Shown here: piece after piece, positions 7,898 to 16,123 of the stretch
Position numbering within the stretch: position 1 is the first letter of the stretch
Layout: each line of letters opens with the position of its first letter
Source of the DNA: Actinosynnema sp. ALI-1.44
GTDB taxonomy: Bacteria; Actinomycetota; Actinomycetes; Mycobacteriales; Pseudonocardiaceae
Direction of reading: 5' to 3'
NCBI RefSeq assembly: GCF_001984155.1
Contig: NZ_MTQO01000048.1
Span: 310,001-374,000, forward strand
Length of the DNA: 64,000 bases
The notes under the pieces: model-generated
Told to the model about the DNA's origin: nothing
The model's database searches: none
What the model saw: the letters and a program-made list of their open reading frames with translations, nothing else
Made by a program: the position numbers and the translations under genes

Positions 7898-8461
7898 GTG
7901 CGGAAGAGTTCCGTCGCGCTTGCGGTCGTGCCGGCGACCGGCGTGATTTCCGTACAAGGCATGCCATTGACAGAACGTGCCGTACGCACCTTGCAGCAGG
8001 CTGGGTGCGTGCGGCACGTTTTTGTTTGTACGCCTGACCCCATTGATATCACGATCGACGGCTGCACGGTTGTCGTCGGCAGTCCACATGACGCGCTCAC
8101 CAGAGCCGTCGAGATGTTCCCGGACGTCAGATTCGCGCTGGTCCACGACGTCGAACGCGCCGCCACCCCACCCGAGGTCGTCGCGGCGGTCGTCGCCGAA
8201 CTCGAGCGTGGCGCGCAGGCCGTCGTCCCCGTCCTGCCGCTGACCGACACGGTCAAACAGGTCGGCCCGGACGGCCGGATCCTCGGCACCAGGGACCGCT
8301 CCGAGCTGCGGGTGATGCAGTCGCCGCTCGGTGCGCCGATCGAGGTGCTCCGCCAGGCTGAGGACCCGCGCAACCCGGGCGTGCCGCTGACCACAGTCGA
8401 CGGTCACCCCCACGGGCTGCGCATCCGGACGGAGATCGACGTCGCTAGCGTGACCCCGTGA
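7898..8461 (+). CDS. ispD: Degenerate IspD (MEP cytidylyltransferase-like protein)
   Basis: A 187-residue member of the IspD family, which in the MEP isoprenoid pathway joins CTP and 2-C-methyl-D-erythritol 4-phosphate. Position between carD and ispF and several motifs identify it: F-A-L-V-H-D-V-E-R (family L-V-H-D-A-A-R), [11 protein letters not shown], and L-R-V-M-Q-S-P. It is about 40 residues short, however. The N-terminal glycine-rich CTP loop with its catalytic Arg and the following Pro-Lys are gone: the protein passes from V-V-P-A-T-G straight to V-I-S-V-Q-G-M-P-L. The C-terminal lysine segment is also altered (L-R-I-R-T-E). The frame is intact and codon use is normal. It may be inactive, or may have another role. 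Confidence 0.75.
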   Translation: MRKSSVALAVVPATGVISVQGMPLTERAVRTLQQAGCVRHVFVCTPDPIDITIDGCTVVVGSPHDALTRAVEMFPDVRFALVHDVERAATPPEVVAAVVAELERGAQAVVPVLPLTDTVKQVGPDGRILGTRDRSELRVMQSPLGAPIEVLRQAEDPRNPGVPLTTVDGHPHGLRIRTEIDVASVTP

Positions 8462-8961
8462 TCCCACGGGTAGGAACCGCCGCTGACGTCCATCCCATCG
8501 CCTCAGGTCGTGACTGCTGGATGGCGGGCTTGTTGTGGGACGGCGTCGACGGTTGCGAAGGTCATTCCGATGGCGACGTCGCCGCGCACGCGTTGTGTGA
8601 CGCATTGCTCAGCGCCGCCGGTCTCGGTGACCTGGGTGCTGTGTTCGGCACGGGTGACCCGCGCTGGGCCGGTGCGCACGGCGTTGAGTTGCTCACAGAG
8701 GTCCGCCGCAGGCTCGACGACGCCGGGTTCCAGGTCGGCAACGCCTCGGTGCAGGTCATCGGCAACCAGCCCCGGATCGGCAAGCGCCGCGCGGAGGCCG
8801 AACGGGTGCTGTCCGAAGCCGTCGGCGGGCCCGTGTCGGTATCCGGGACGACGACCGACGGACTGGGCCTGACCGGGCGTGGTGAGGGCATCGCGGCCAT
8901 CGCGAGTGCGCTGGTCGTCCCCAGTGTGGGAACTTCTGTGGACGACGAACAAGCGCCATAG
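8458..8961 (+). CDS. ispF: 2-C-methyl-D-erythritol 2,4-cyclodiphosphate synthase IspF
   Basis: A 167-residue enzyme that cyclises CDP-methylerythritol phosphate to MEcPP with release of CMP, the MEP-pathway step after IspD and IspE. Metal-binding residues are visible in A-D-V-H-P (Asp and His near residues 10-12) and in the histidine of E-G-H-S-D-G-D-V. The C-terminal signature [14 protein letters not shown] is present. The start GTG overlaps the ispD stop (GTGA), so translation is coupled. Unlike IspD, this partner looks fully functional. Confidence 0.95.
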   Translation: MIPRVGTAADVHPIASGRDCWMAGLLWDGVDGCEGHSDGDVAAHALCDALLSAAGLGDLGAVFGTGDPRWAGAHGVELLTEVRRRLDDAGFQVGNASVQVIGNQPRIGKRRAEAERVLSEAVGGPVSVSGTTTDGLGLTGRGEGIAAIASALVVPSVGTSVDDEQAP

Positions 8962-8971
8962 GCTTACCGCC

Positions 8972-9367
8972 ATGGCCTCACTCCCAGACAAAGTCAAGAC
9001 CATCGTGGACGGCAAGAACTTCGCGACGATCGCGACCATCAACGCCGACGGCAGCCCGCAGACCTCCGTCGTGTGGGTCGGCCGCGACGGCGACGACCTG
9101 CTCGTGTCGACGGTGAAGGGCCGGTTGAAGGACCGCAACCTGCGCCGCGACCCGCGGGTGAGCATCACGGTCGTCGACCACGAGAACCCGTACAACTACT
9201 TCGAGGCGCGCGGCACGGTGACGTTCACCGAGGAAGGCGGGCCCGAGCTGATCAACGCCCTGTCCCACAAGTACACCGGTGACGAGTACACGGGTGACCA
9301 GGGCACGGACAACGTCCGCGTGATCGTGCGGATCACCCCGGCGAAGCTGACCGGCTACGCGCTCTGA
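8972..9367 (+). CDS. PPOX-class flavin/F420-dependent oxidoreductase
   Basis: A 131-residue split-barrel protein of the pyridoxamine-5'-phosphate-oxidase-like superfamily. The core has F-A-T-I-A-T-I-N-A-D-G-S-P-Q-T-S-V-V-W-V, then K-x-R-N-L-R-x-D-P-R-V-S (here D-R-N-L-R-R-D-P-R-V-S), typical of actinobacterial members that use F420 or flavin. The ATG at 8972 is preferred to upstream codons because homologues begin just before L-P-D-K-V. The frame is open to 8879 only by overlap with ispF. The substrate is unknown. A strong hairpin follows. Confidence 0.85.
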   Translation: MASLPDKVKTIVDGKNFATIATINADGSPQTSVVWVGRDGDDLLVSTVKGRLKDRNLRRDPRVSITVVDHENPYNYFEARGTVTFTEEGGPELINALSHKYTGDEYTGDQGTDNVRVIVRITPAKLTGYAL

Positions 9368-9381
9368 ATCGTGCCGAAAAG

Positions 9382-9405
9382 GCCGGGCGGTCGCGACCGC
9401 CCGGC
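9382..9405 (+). terminator. Hairpin after the PPOX gene
   Basis: A perfect 24-base palindrome, GCCGGGCGGTCG and its complement, 15 bases after the stop and 17 bases before the HAD start. Confidence 0.65.
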
Positions 9406-9421
9406 GCATAGCCTGGAAACC

Positions 9422-10087
9422 ATGACGATCAACGCGGTGCTCTTCGACTTCTCCGGCACGCTGTTCCGGTTGGAGCCGGACCTGACCGGGCTGACCGACA
9501 GGGACGGCAACCTGCTCGACGGCGAGCGGCAGGCCGAGATCATGCGCCGGATGACGGCGCCGACCGGCCGTCCGGAGGGACTGCCGGAGCACCTGTACGA
9601 CGGCTGGGAGCGTCGTGACCTCGACCCGCCGCTGCACCGGGAGCTCTACCTCGCGGTGCTGACCGCGTCCGGTGTGGGCAACCCGGAGCTGCTCTACGAC
9701 CGGATGCTGGACACCGCCAACTGGGAGCCGTACCCGGACACAGCGGCGGCGGTGCGGAAGCTGGCCGACGCCGGGATCCCGGTCGGCGTGGTGTCCAACA
9801 TCGCGTGGGACATCCGGCCGACGTTCGAACGGATCGGGATAGCCGACCTGGTCAGCGAGTTCGTACTGTCCTATCAGGAGGGTTCGATCAAGCCGGACGC
9901 CCGGTTGTTCACCGTGGCGTGCCAGCGCCTCGGGGTGGCGCCGGAGCAGGTGCTGATGATCGGCGACAGCGAGGAAGCCGACGGCGGCGCGGCCAAGATC
10001 GGCTGTGCGGTCGCGTTCGTCGACCCGTTGCCGATCGGGCAGCGCCCCCACGCCCTGCTGGATGTTCTCGCGGAGAACGGTTGGTAA
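9422..10087 (+). CDS. HAD-superfamily hydrolase
   Basis: A 221-residue haloacid-dehalogenase-like phosphatase. Motif I is D-F-S-G-T-L (nucleophile Asp present, but Ser where the second, acid/base Asp usually sits). Motif II is V-V-S-N-I. The motif III lysine is in S-I-K-P-D. Motif IV is G-D-S-E-E-A-D. An alpha-helical cap lies between motifs I and II. The D-F-S-G-T variant is common in actinobacterial members and may lower phosphatase activity or change the substrate. The start ATG is set by the motif beginning at residue 8. It lies just upstream of cysS, 31 bp away. Confidence 0.85.
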   Translation: MTINAVLFDFSGTLFRLEPDLTGLTDRDGNLLDGERQAEIMRRMTAPTGRPEGLPEHLYDGWERRDLDPPLHRELYLAVLTASGVGNPELLYDRMLDTANWEPYPDTAAAVRKLADAGIPVGVVSNIAWDIRPTFERIGIADLVSEFVLSYQEGSIKPDARLFTVACQRLGVAPEQVLMIGDSEEADGGAAKIGCAVAFVDPLPIGQRPHALLDVLAENGW

Positions 10088-10106
10088 ACCCGTTCGGGCG
10101 CTCCCG

Positions 10107-10112
10107 TACCAT
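10107..10112 (+). promoter_or_regulatory. Candidate -10 box of a leaderless cysS transcript
   Basis: TACCAT lies 6 bases before the cysS GTG. No ribosome-binding site fits before that GTG. TANNNT at this distance is the usual mark of leaderless actinobacterial transcripts. Confidence 0.4.
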
Positions 10113-10118
10113 CTGTGC

Positions 10119-11510
10119 GTGAGCCTTCACCTGTATGACACGGCGACCCGGAGCACGCGGGAGTTCCACCCCGCGCGGAACGGAACGGCGTCCATCTACG
10201 TGTGTGGGGCCACTGTGCAGGGCATTCCGCACATAGGTCATGTCCGCGGCGCCCTCAACTACGACGTCCTGCGCCGGTGGCTGGCCCATGGCGGGCTGGA
10301 CGTGACGATGGTTCGCAACGTCACGGACATCGACGACAAGATCCTGGCCAAGGCCGCCGACGCGGGCAGGCCGTGGTGGGAGTGGGCGCAGACGCACGAG
10401 CGCGCGTTCGAGGACGCGTACGAGGCGCTCGGCTGCTTGCCGCCGTCGTACATGCCGCGCGCGACCGGGCACATGACCCAGATGGTCGAGCTGATGCAGC
10501 GGCTGATCGACAAGGGGCACGCGTACGCCGCCGCCGGTGACGTCTACTTCGCGGTCGGCACGTTCCCCCAGTACGGCGCGTTGTCCGGGCAGAAGCTGGA
10601 AGAGGTCCAGCAGGGCGAGAGCGCGGCGACGGGCAAGCGCGACAGCCGCGACTTCACGTTGTGGAAGTCCGCCAAGCCCGGCGAGCCGTCGTGGCCGACG
10701 CCGTGGGGACCGGGCCGTCCCGGCTGGCACCTGGAGTGCTCGGCGATGGCCACGGCCTACCTCGGCGGCGAGTTCGACATCCACGGCGGCGGGATCGACC
10801 TGATCTTCCCGCACCACGAGAACGAGCAGGCCCAGTCGCACGCGGCCGGGGACGGGTTCGCCCGGTACTGGCTGCACAACGCGTGGGTGACCATGGCGGG
10901 CGAGAAGATGGCCAAGTCGTTGGGCAACGTCGTCTCCATCCCGGCGATGCTCGACCAGGTCCGCGCGCCCGAACTGCGGTACTACCTGGTGACGCCGCAC
11001 TACCGGTCGATGATCGACTACTCCATGGACGCGCTGCACGAGGCGGTCGCGGCGTACGGGCGGATCGAGACGTTCGTGCGCAACGTGACCGGCAGGCTCG
11101 GCGCGGTCGAGCCGGGCGCCGTGCCCGCGGAGTTCGCGGCGGCGATGGACGACGACCTCGGCACACCCGCGGCGATCGCGGTCGTGCACAAGGTGGTCAG
11201 GGAAGGCAACATCGCGTTGTCGTCCAATCAGGACAACGAGGCCAGCGCATCGGCTTCGGCCGTGCGCGCGATGATGGGCGTCCTCGGGCTCGATCCGTTG
11301 TCGGACAAGTGGTCGGAGGAGTCCACAACGGACGCCGCGCACCGCAACGCGCTGGCGTCGCTCGTCGACGCCCTGCTGGAGGAGCGGCAGCGGGCCCGCA
11401 AGGAGCGCGACTTCGCCGCCGCCGACGCGGTGCGCGACCGCCTGCTCACCGCCGGCATCACCGTCGAGGACACCCCCGACGGTCCACTCTGGACATTGAA
11501 GGACAGTTAG
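10119..11510 (+). CDS. cysS: Cysteinyl-tRNA synthetase
   Basis: A 463-residue class I aminoacyl-tRNA synthetase charging tRNA-Cys. The zinc-ligand cysteine is Cys29. The H-I-G-H motif lies at residues 38-41, and further zinc ligands are in L-E-C-S and the H-H-E-N-E cluster. The K-M-A-K-S loop spans residues 263-267, followed by an anticodon-binding helical C-terminus. Length is normal. The GTG at 10119 is chosen because homologues begin with S-L-x-L-Y-D-T. Neighbour order cysS-rlmB matches M. tuberculosis Rv3580c-Rv3579c. The short form without extra domains fits the canonical CysS rather than the mycothiol ligase MshC. Confidence 0.96.
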   Translation: MSLHLYDTATRSTREFHPARNGTASIYVCGATVQGIPHIGHVRGALNYDVLRRWLAHGGLDVTMVRNVTDIDDKILAKAADAGRPWWEWAQTHERAFEDAYEALGCLPPSYMPRATGHMTQMVELMQRLIDKGHAYAAAGDVYFAVGTFPQYGALSGQKLEEVQQGESAATGKRDSRDFTLWKSAKPGEPSWPTPWGPGRPGWHLECSAMATAYLGGEFDIHGGGIDLIFPHHENEQAQSHAAGDGFARYWLHNAWVTMAGEKMAKSLGNVVSIPAMLDQVRAPELRYYLVTPHYRSMIDYSMDALHEAVAAYGRIETFVRNVTGRLGAVEPGAVPAEFAAAMDDDLGTPAAIAVVHKVVREGNIALSSNQDNEASASASAVRAMMGVLGLDPLSDKWSEESTTDAAHRNALASLVDALLEERQRARKERDFAAADAVRDRLLTAGITVEDTPDGPLWTLKDS

Positions 11511-11511
11511 C

Positions 11512-12474
11512 GTGGCCGGCAACTCAAGGCGTAAAGGCGCGATGCGCAAGGCGGGTACCAAGAAGGGCGCGGTTGTCGGCTCAGGTGGCCAGCGGCGCAA
11601 GGGCCTGGAAGGCAAGGGCCCGACGCCCAAGGCGCACGAGCGCCCGAACCACAAGGCGTACCGCAAGCCCGGCGCGCCGACACAGCAGAAGCGCCAGGAC
11701 AACCGCCGCGACAGCGGCCCCACGTCGGAACTGGTGGCCGGGCGCAACCCGGTCCTCGAGTGCCTGCGTGCCGAGGTCCCCGCGACCGCGCTGTACGTGG
11801 CGCTCGGCGTGGACGCGGACGACCGCGTCACCGAGGCGGTCCGGATGGCGGCCGACCGTGGCATCTCGGTGCTGGAGGTCTCCCGGCCCGAGCTGGACAA
11901 GCTCACGAACAACGCCGTGCACCAGGGCATCTCGCTGCAGATCCCGCCCTACGAGTACGCCCACCCGGACGACCTGCTCGAAGCGGCGAAGAACTCCGGC
12001 GAGGACGCGCTGCTCGTGGCGCTGGACGGCGTCACGGACCCGCGCAACCTCGGTGCCGTGATCCGCTCCGCCGCCGCGTTCGGCGCGCACGGCGTGGTCG
12101 TGCCCCAGCGGCGCAGCGCCAGCATCACCGCTGTGGCGTGGCGGACGAGCGCGGGCATGGCGGCCAAGCTGCCGGTTGCCGTTGCGACGAACCTCACGCG
12201 GACGCTGAAGGACTGGGCCGACACCGGCCTGATGGTCGTCGGCCTCGACGCGGACGGCTCCATCACCATCGACGACCTGGAACTGGCCAACGGCCCGCTC
12301 GTGGTCGTCGTCGGCTCCGAGGGACGCGGCCTGAGCAGGCTCGTCCGTGAGCGCTGCGACGAGACGGTGTCGATCCCGATGGCCGCGAACGTCGAGTCGC
12401 TGAACGCCTCGGTCGCCACCAGCGTCGTCCTCGCCGAAGTGGCCCGCAGGCGCCGAATGGCGGGACGCGTCTAG
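11512..12474 (+). CDS. rlmB: 23S rRNA 2'-O-methyltransferase RlmB (SpoU/TrmH family)
   Basis: A 320-residue SPOUT-class methyltransferase predicted to methylate a guanosine ribose in 23S rRNA with S-adenosylmethionine. A lysine/arginine-rich N-terminal extension (about residues 1-65) precedes the substrate-binding domain. The knotted catalytic domain has motif 1 [11 protein letters not shown], motif 2 [10 protein letters not shown] and motif 3 [13 protein letters not shown]. The GTG start lies one base after the cysS stop, so both genes share a transcript. The exact target base is inferred from family placement. Confidence 0.92.
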   Translation: MAGNSRRKGAMRKAGTKKGAVVGSGGQRRKGLEGKGPTPKAHERPNHKAYRKPGAPTQQKRQDNRRDSGPTSELVAGRNPVLECLRAEVPATALYVALGVDADDRVTEAVRMAADRGISVLEVSRPELDKLTNNAVHQGISLQIPPYEYAHPDDLLEAAKNSGEDALLVALDGVTDPRNLGAVIRSAAAFGAHGVVVPQRRSASITAVAWRTSAGMAAKLPVAVATNLTRTLKDWADTGLMVVGLDADGSITIDDLELANGPLVVVVGSEGRGLSRLVRERCDETVSIPMAANVESLNASVATSVVLAEVARRRRMAGRV

Positions 12475-12485
12475 CACGCTGACCT

Positions 12486-12544
12486 GTGCAACCAATGTGG
12501 CCTTCGGTGCGCTGGGTGCAACCAATGTGGCCTTTGTTGCACCC
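12486..12544 (+). repeat. Two 19-bp direct repeats ending in a hairpin after rlmB
   Basis: GTGCAACCAATGTGGCCTT occurs at 12486-12504 and again at 12516-12534. GGGTGCAA (12514-12521) and TTGCACCC (12537-12544) form an 8-bp stem around the second copy. It sits 12 bases after the rlmB stop and may act as its terminator, or may be a dispersed intergenic repeat. Confidence 0.6.
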
Positions 12545-12647
12545 ACCCACGGCCCACCCGCGCACAGCGAGGCTATCCAACACCGCACCGTTCACCCATT
12601 TGGTCGGATAGGGTCACCGAGGCCCTGTCCTACCAACGAGGTTGTCG

Positions 12648-14081
12648 ATGTCCTTCGCCACGCCGCTGTTCCTCTGGTACTTCATGCCAGTGGTACTGGT
12701 CGCCATCCTGGTGGCGCCACGCAGCTGGCGGAACGGCATCATCGCGGTCGCGAGCCTGTTCTTCTACGCGACCGCCGCGGGCGCGGACACCTGGCTGCTG
12801 CTGACCACGATGGTGGTCAACTTCGTCGCCGGGCCGTTCATCGAACCGGACCAGTGGGATCGCAACCGCAGGCGGCGACGAACGATCCTGTTCTCGGTGA
12901 TCGCGTTCGACCTGGCGATCCTGGCGATCTGGAAGTACGCCGGGTTCGCCACCGAGCAGCTCGCCGCGCTGGCGCGGGTCTTCGGCGGCGACTTCCCGGT
13001 CACGCACCTGGCGCTGCCGATCGGCATCTCGTTCTACACGTTCCACCACATCTCGTACGCGGTGGACATCTACCGCGGTGAACGGCACGCGGCACGAAAC
13101 CCGGTGTCGTTCGTGGCGTACATCGCGATGTTCCCGCAGTTGGTCGCGGGCCCGATCGTGCGGTACAGGGAGATCGCCGACCAGCTGCCGCAGCAGCGCA
13201 GCCACCGGCTCGACGACATCGCGTCGGGCTTTCCCCGCTTCGCGCTGGGCATGTGCAAGAAAGTGATCATCGCGGACTCGCTGTCGCCGTTCGTGAGCGC
13301 CTGTTTCGCCACGCCGGACGACCAGATGACGTTCTCGATCGCGTGGCTCGGCGCGATCGCGTACACGCTGCAGCTGTACTTCGACTTCTCCGGCTACTCG
13401 GACATGGCCATCGGCCTCGGGCGGATGCTCGGTTTCCGGCTGCCGGAGAACTTCGCCCGGCCGTACTCGTCGGTGACCATCACCGAGTTCTGGCGGCGCT
13501 GGCACATGTCGCTGTCGCGGTGGTTCCGCGACTACGTGTACATCCCGCTGGGCGGCAACCGGCACGGCGCCGCGAAGACGTACCGCAACCTGTGCGTCGT
13601 GTTCGTACTGACCGGGTTCTGGCACGGCGCGAACTGGACGTTCCTCGTGTGGGGGCTGTTCCACGGCGCGCTGCTGATCGTCGAGCGGGGCTTCAACCTC
13701 GAGCACGCCCCGGCCCGCCGCGGCCCCCGGATCGCCCGCCGCGCGCTGACGATGTTCCTCGTGGTGATCGGCTGGGTGTACTTCCGCGCGGACGACATGA
13801 CCAGCGCGTCGGCCATGGTCGGCCACATGTTCCTGCCGGACTTCGACGGGCTGACCGACATCGCCGAGAGCGCGCTGACCAACCAGCGCCTGCTGGTCAT
13901 GATCGCCGCGCTGGCGATCCTGTTCATGCCCGCGCAGCCGGTGACGGGACCGCTGATCGAGTCCTCCCGCAGCAGGCCCGCCACCATCGTGCGCGTCGGC
14001 GTGATGACCGTGGGTCTGGCCTACGCCGCCATCCTGGTCGCCTCCGGAACGTTCAGCCCGTTCCTGTACAACCAATTCTAG
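12648..14081 (+). CDS. MBOAT-family membrane O-acyltransferase (AlgI-like)
   Basis: A 477-residue multi-pass membrane protein of the membrane-bound O-acyltransferase family, of the AlgI/DltB type that passes acyl groups across the membrane to polysaccharides. It shows F-W-R-R-W-H-M-S-L-S-R-W, the Y-I-P-L-G-G-N-R loop, and G-F-W-H-G-A-N-W with the conserved histidine, plus about ten hydrophobic segments. The ATG at 12648 has GAGG upstream; a TTG two codons earlier is possible. The usual AlgJ/AlgX-type or SGNH partner is absent on either side, so the acceptor is unknown (cell-wall polymer, exopolysaccharide or glycolipid). Confidence 0.9.
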   Translation: MSFATPLFLWYFMPVVLVAILVAPRSWRNGIIAVASLFFYATAAGADTWLLLTTMVVNFVAGPFIEPDQWDRNRRRRRTILFSVIAFDLAILAIWKYAGFATEQLAALARVFGGDFPVTHLALPIGISFYTFHHISYAVDIYRGERHAARNPVSFVAYIAMFPQLVAGPIVRYREIADQLPQQRSHRLDDIASGFPRFALGMCKKVIIADSLSPFVSACFATPDDQMTFSIAWLGAIAYTLQLYFDFSGYSDMAIGLGRMLGFRLPENFARPYSSVTITEFWRRWHMSLSRWFRDYVYIPLGGNRHGAAKTYRNLCVVFVLTGFWHGANWTFLVWGLFHGALLIVERGFNLEHAPARRGPRIARRALTMFLVVIGWVYFRADDMTSASAMVGHMFLPDFDGLTDIAESALTNQRLLVMIAALAILFMPAQPVTGPLIESSRSRPATIVRVGVMTVGLAYAAILVASGTFSPFLYNQF

Positions 14082-14095
14082 GCACTCACGAGCTC

Positions 14096-14842
14096 TTACA
14101 CGGCGAAACCGCCGTCGACGGCGAGTTCGGCGCCGGAGACGTATCGGCCGGATTCGCCTGCCAGGTAGGACACCGCGGCTGCGATGTCCTCGGTCTCGCC
14201 GTACTTGCCGAGCGCGACATAGCCGCGCTGCCAGTCGGCCGTGGGGTTCTCGGCACCGGCCGGGTTCATCTCGGTGTCGATCGGGCCGGGGTTGATCAGG
14301 TTCGCGGTGATCCCCCGTCCGCCGAGGTCCCGTGCCAGGCCCTTGGTCAGGCCGACCAACGCGGTCTTGCTGAGCGAGTAGAGCGACGCCCCCGGTCCGG
14401 CCACGCGTGGCCCGACGCAACTGCCGATCGTGATGATCCTGCCGCCGTCGGCCATGTGCTCGGCGGCTGCCTGTGATGCGACGAACGCGCCTTTCACGTT
14501 GATGTCCAAGGTGCGGTCGACATCCGCGAGCGTCAGTTCGTGGATGGGCGCGAGCACGCCGATGCCCGCGTTGTTGACGAGGATGTCGAGCCGCCCGAAC
14601 TCCGCGACGGTCTGGGAAACCGCGTCCCGCACGGCTGCCGACGACGCGCTGTCGGCCTGGATCGCCAGTGCGCGACGGCCGACTGCCTTGATCCGATCGA
14701 CCACCTCGGCGGCCCGGTCCGCGCTCTGCGAGTAGGTGAACGCGATGTCGGCGCCGTCCTCGGCGAGCCGGATCGCGGTCGCCGCGCCGATTCCCCTGCT
14801 GCCGCCCGTGATCAGTGCGACCTTGCCTGCTGCTGTGTTCAT
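14096..14842 (-). CDS. Short-chain dehydrogenase/reductase (3-oxoacyl-ACP reductase-like)
   Basis: A 248-residue classical SDR. The NAD(P) loop T-G-G-S-R-G-I-G is at residues 11-18, N-N-A-G-I lies near residue 87, and the catalytic Ser, Tyr and Lys are in I-G-S-C-V and Y-S-L-S-K. The C-terminus has V-S-G-A-E-L-A-V-D-G-G. The ATG at 14842 is chosen because GAGGA precedes it; 17 more codons are open upstream. Serine after the glycine loop favours NADPH. The substrate is unknown. It converges on the MBOAT gene with only 14 bases between the stop codons. Confidence 0.9.
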   Translation of the reverse strand: MNTAAGKVALITGGSRGIGAATAIRLAEDGADIAFTYSQSADRAAEVVDRIKAVGRRALAIQADSASSAAVRDAVSQTVAEFGRLDILVNNAGIGVLAPIHELTLADVDRTLDINVKGAFVASQAAAEHMADGGRIITIGSCVGPRVAGPGASLYSLSKTALVGLTKGLARDLGGRGITANLINPGPIDTEMNPAGAENPTADWQRGYVALGKYGETEDIAAAVSYLAGESGRYVSGAELAVDGGFAV

Positions 14843-14899
14843 GTCCTCAATAGAAGCTTGCTCAGGCAAGGAGTGCTGGCGCCTTTCCGCCACGGCGTT

Positions 14900-16102
14900 T
14901 CAGTGCAGCAGGAACAGCACCTGGAGCTCACCGACGAGGAAGCCGATCACCGCGCCCACCGCGATCAGCTTCCACTCGTCCTGCCGGAACGCGGGCCGCA
15001 GCAGGCCTTCGTACTGGATCGGGGTGAGCTGCTGCATCTGCGTGATGATCGTGTTGCGTACGTCCAACGCGTTGCTGGCGTACTCCTCGACGTGCTGCAC
15101 GGTCGCCGGCAGCAGCTCGATGGCCCGGGCGGCGGCCCGCTTCTTCATCTCCTGGTACCGGCGTGAGCCCACAGTCAGCACGACCAACGGCTTGACGAGG
15201 CTGACCTGCGTGTCGATCGCGCGCTGGACCTCGCGCTGCACCAACAGGAAGAGCTTGTCCGACTTCGGGCCGGTCAGCACGGCTTCGAGGACGTTCTGGA
15301 CGGTCAGCACCTCGCGGGCGATCATGTCGCCGTAGTCGCGGGCGACCTCCATCCGGCGGCGCTGGAACATCCCCTGCCACGTGAGGAACAGGAACTTCTT
15401 CGGCGCACGCGGGAAGAAGATCATCTTCAGGGCGAGCCAGTCGGTCAGCCACCCGGTCAGCCCACCGAAGATCGGCATGATCCACGGGTTGTGCGTCAAC
15501 GCCCACGCGCCGAGCTGCACGAGACCGATGACGAAACCGAAATATATCCCCGAGTGCGCGATGAATCGCATCTCCGGCTGGGCGGTGCCCCTGATCAGCC
15601 GGTTGAGCAATGCCTTGTCGCGCACGAGGTTTCGTACGGCCATGTCGCGGACGTCGAGTACTTCCTCGATGTTGCCCGCGATCTGGCGCATCAGGTTCTC
15701 GACCACGCGCGGGGCGTCCGCCTGGATCTGCCGGATCAGCCGTTCCTGCGCGCCCGTCGGCAGCATCTCCCACAGCTGCGGCTGGTATTCGGCCATCAGC
15801 TCACGGGTCACGTCCTCGACCGCGCGCAGCAGCGGCTCACGCAACTCCTCGGCGACGCGCTCGGGGTCGAGCCGCGCGAAGATCTCCTTCGGCCGGATCA
15901 GGTTGGTGGTCAGCAGTTCCATCGCGACGCTGGCCATCCGGTGCGCGTTGCGCGGGATCACGCCCTGCCAGCCGATGAACGTGCCCCTGACGCCGACGAA
16001 CTCCAGTGGCCGGTACATCATCTCGATCGCGACGCGCTTGGTGACGTAGCCGATCACCGCCGCGATGAACGGCATCGAGACGTAGACCACCCACTGTGGA
16101 AT
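14900..16102 (-). CDS. DUF445-family membrane protein (copy 1), apparent ATT start
   Basis: A 400-residue protein of the DUF445/YheB type. Membrane segments lie at both ends and near the middle, with two long helical stretches between. The motif Y-V-T-K-R-V-A-I-E-M-M-Y-R-P near the N-terminus is echoed by G-W-L-T-D-W-L-A-L-K-M-I-F-F-P in the middle. Function is unknown; a structural envelope role is only suggested. No ATG/GTG/TTG lies between the upstream in-frame stop and the GTG at 16090. GGAGGAGG sits 8 bases before an ATT at 16102, and starting there gives M-P-Q-W-V-V-Y-V, in register with M-A-D-W-V-V-Y-V of the paralogue at 17220. The conventional alternative is GTG 16090. Confidence 0.8.
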   Translation of the reverse strand: MPQWVVYVSMPFIAAVIGYVTKRVAIEMMYRPLEFVGVRGTFIGWQGVIPRNAHRMASVAMELLTTNLIRPKEIFARLDPERVAEELREPLLRAVEDVTRELMAEYQPQLWEMLPTGAQERLIRQIQADAPRVVENLMRQIAGNIEEVLDVRDMAVRNLVRDKALLNRLIRGTAQPEMRFIAHSGIYFGFVIGLVQLGAWALTHNPWIMPIFGGLTGWLTDWLALKMIFFPRAPKKFLFLTWQGMFQRRRMEVARDYGDMIAREVLTVQNVLEAVLTGPKSDKLFLLVQREVQRAIDTQVSLVKPLVVLTVGSRRYQEMKKRAAARAIELLPATVQHVEEYASNALDVRNTIITQMQQLTPIQYEGLLRPAFRQDEWKLIAVGAVIGFLVGELQVLFLLH

Positions 16103-16123
16103 CAGGACGGCCTCCTCCGCGTG

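Noticed and set aside
12630-14420. Minus-strand open frame of 596 codons opposite the MBOAT gene
   Set aside because: It overlaps the well-supported MBOAT and SDR genes in other frames, and its His/Arg-rich composition is typical of GC-rich antisense frames.
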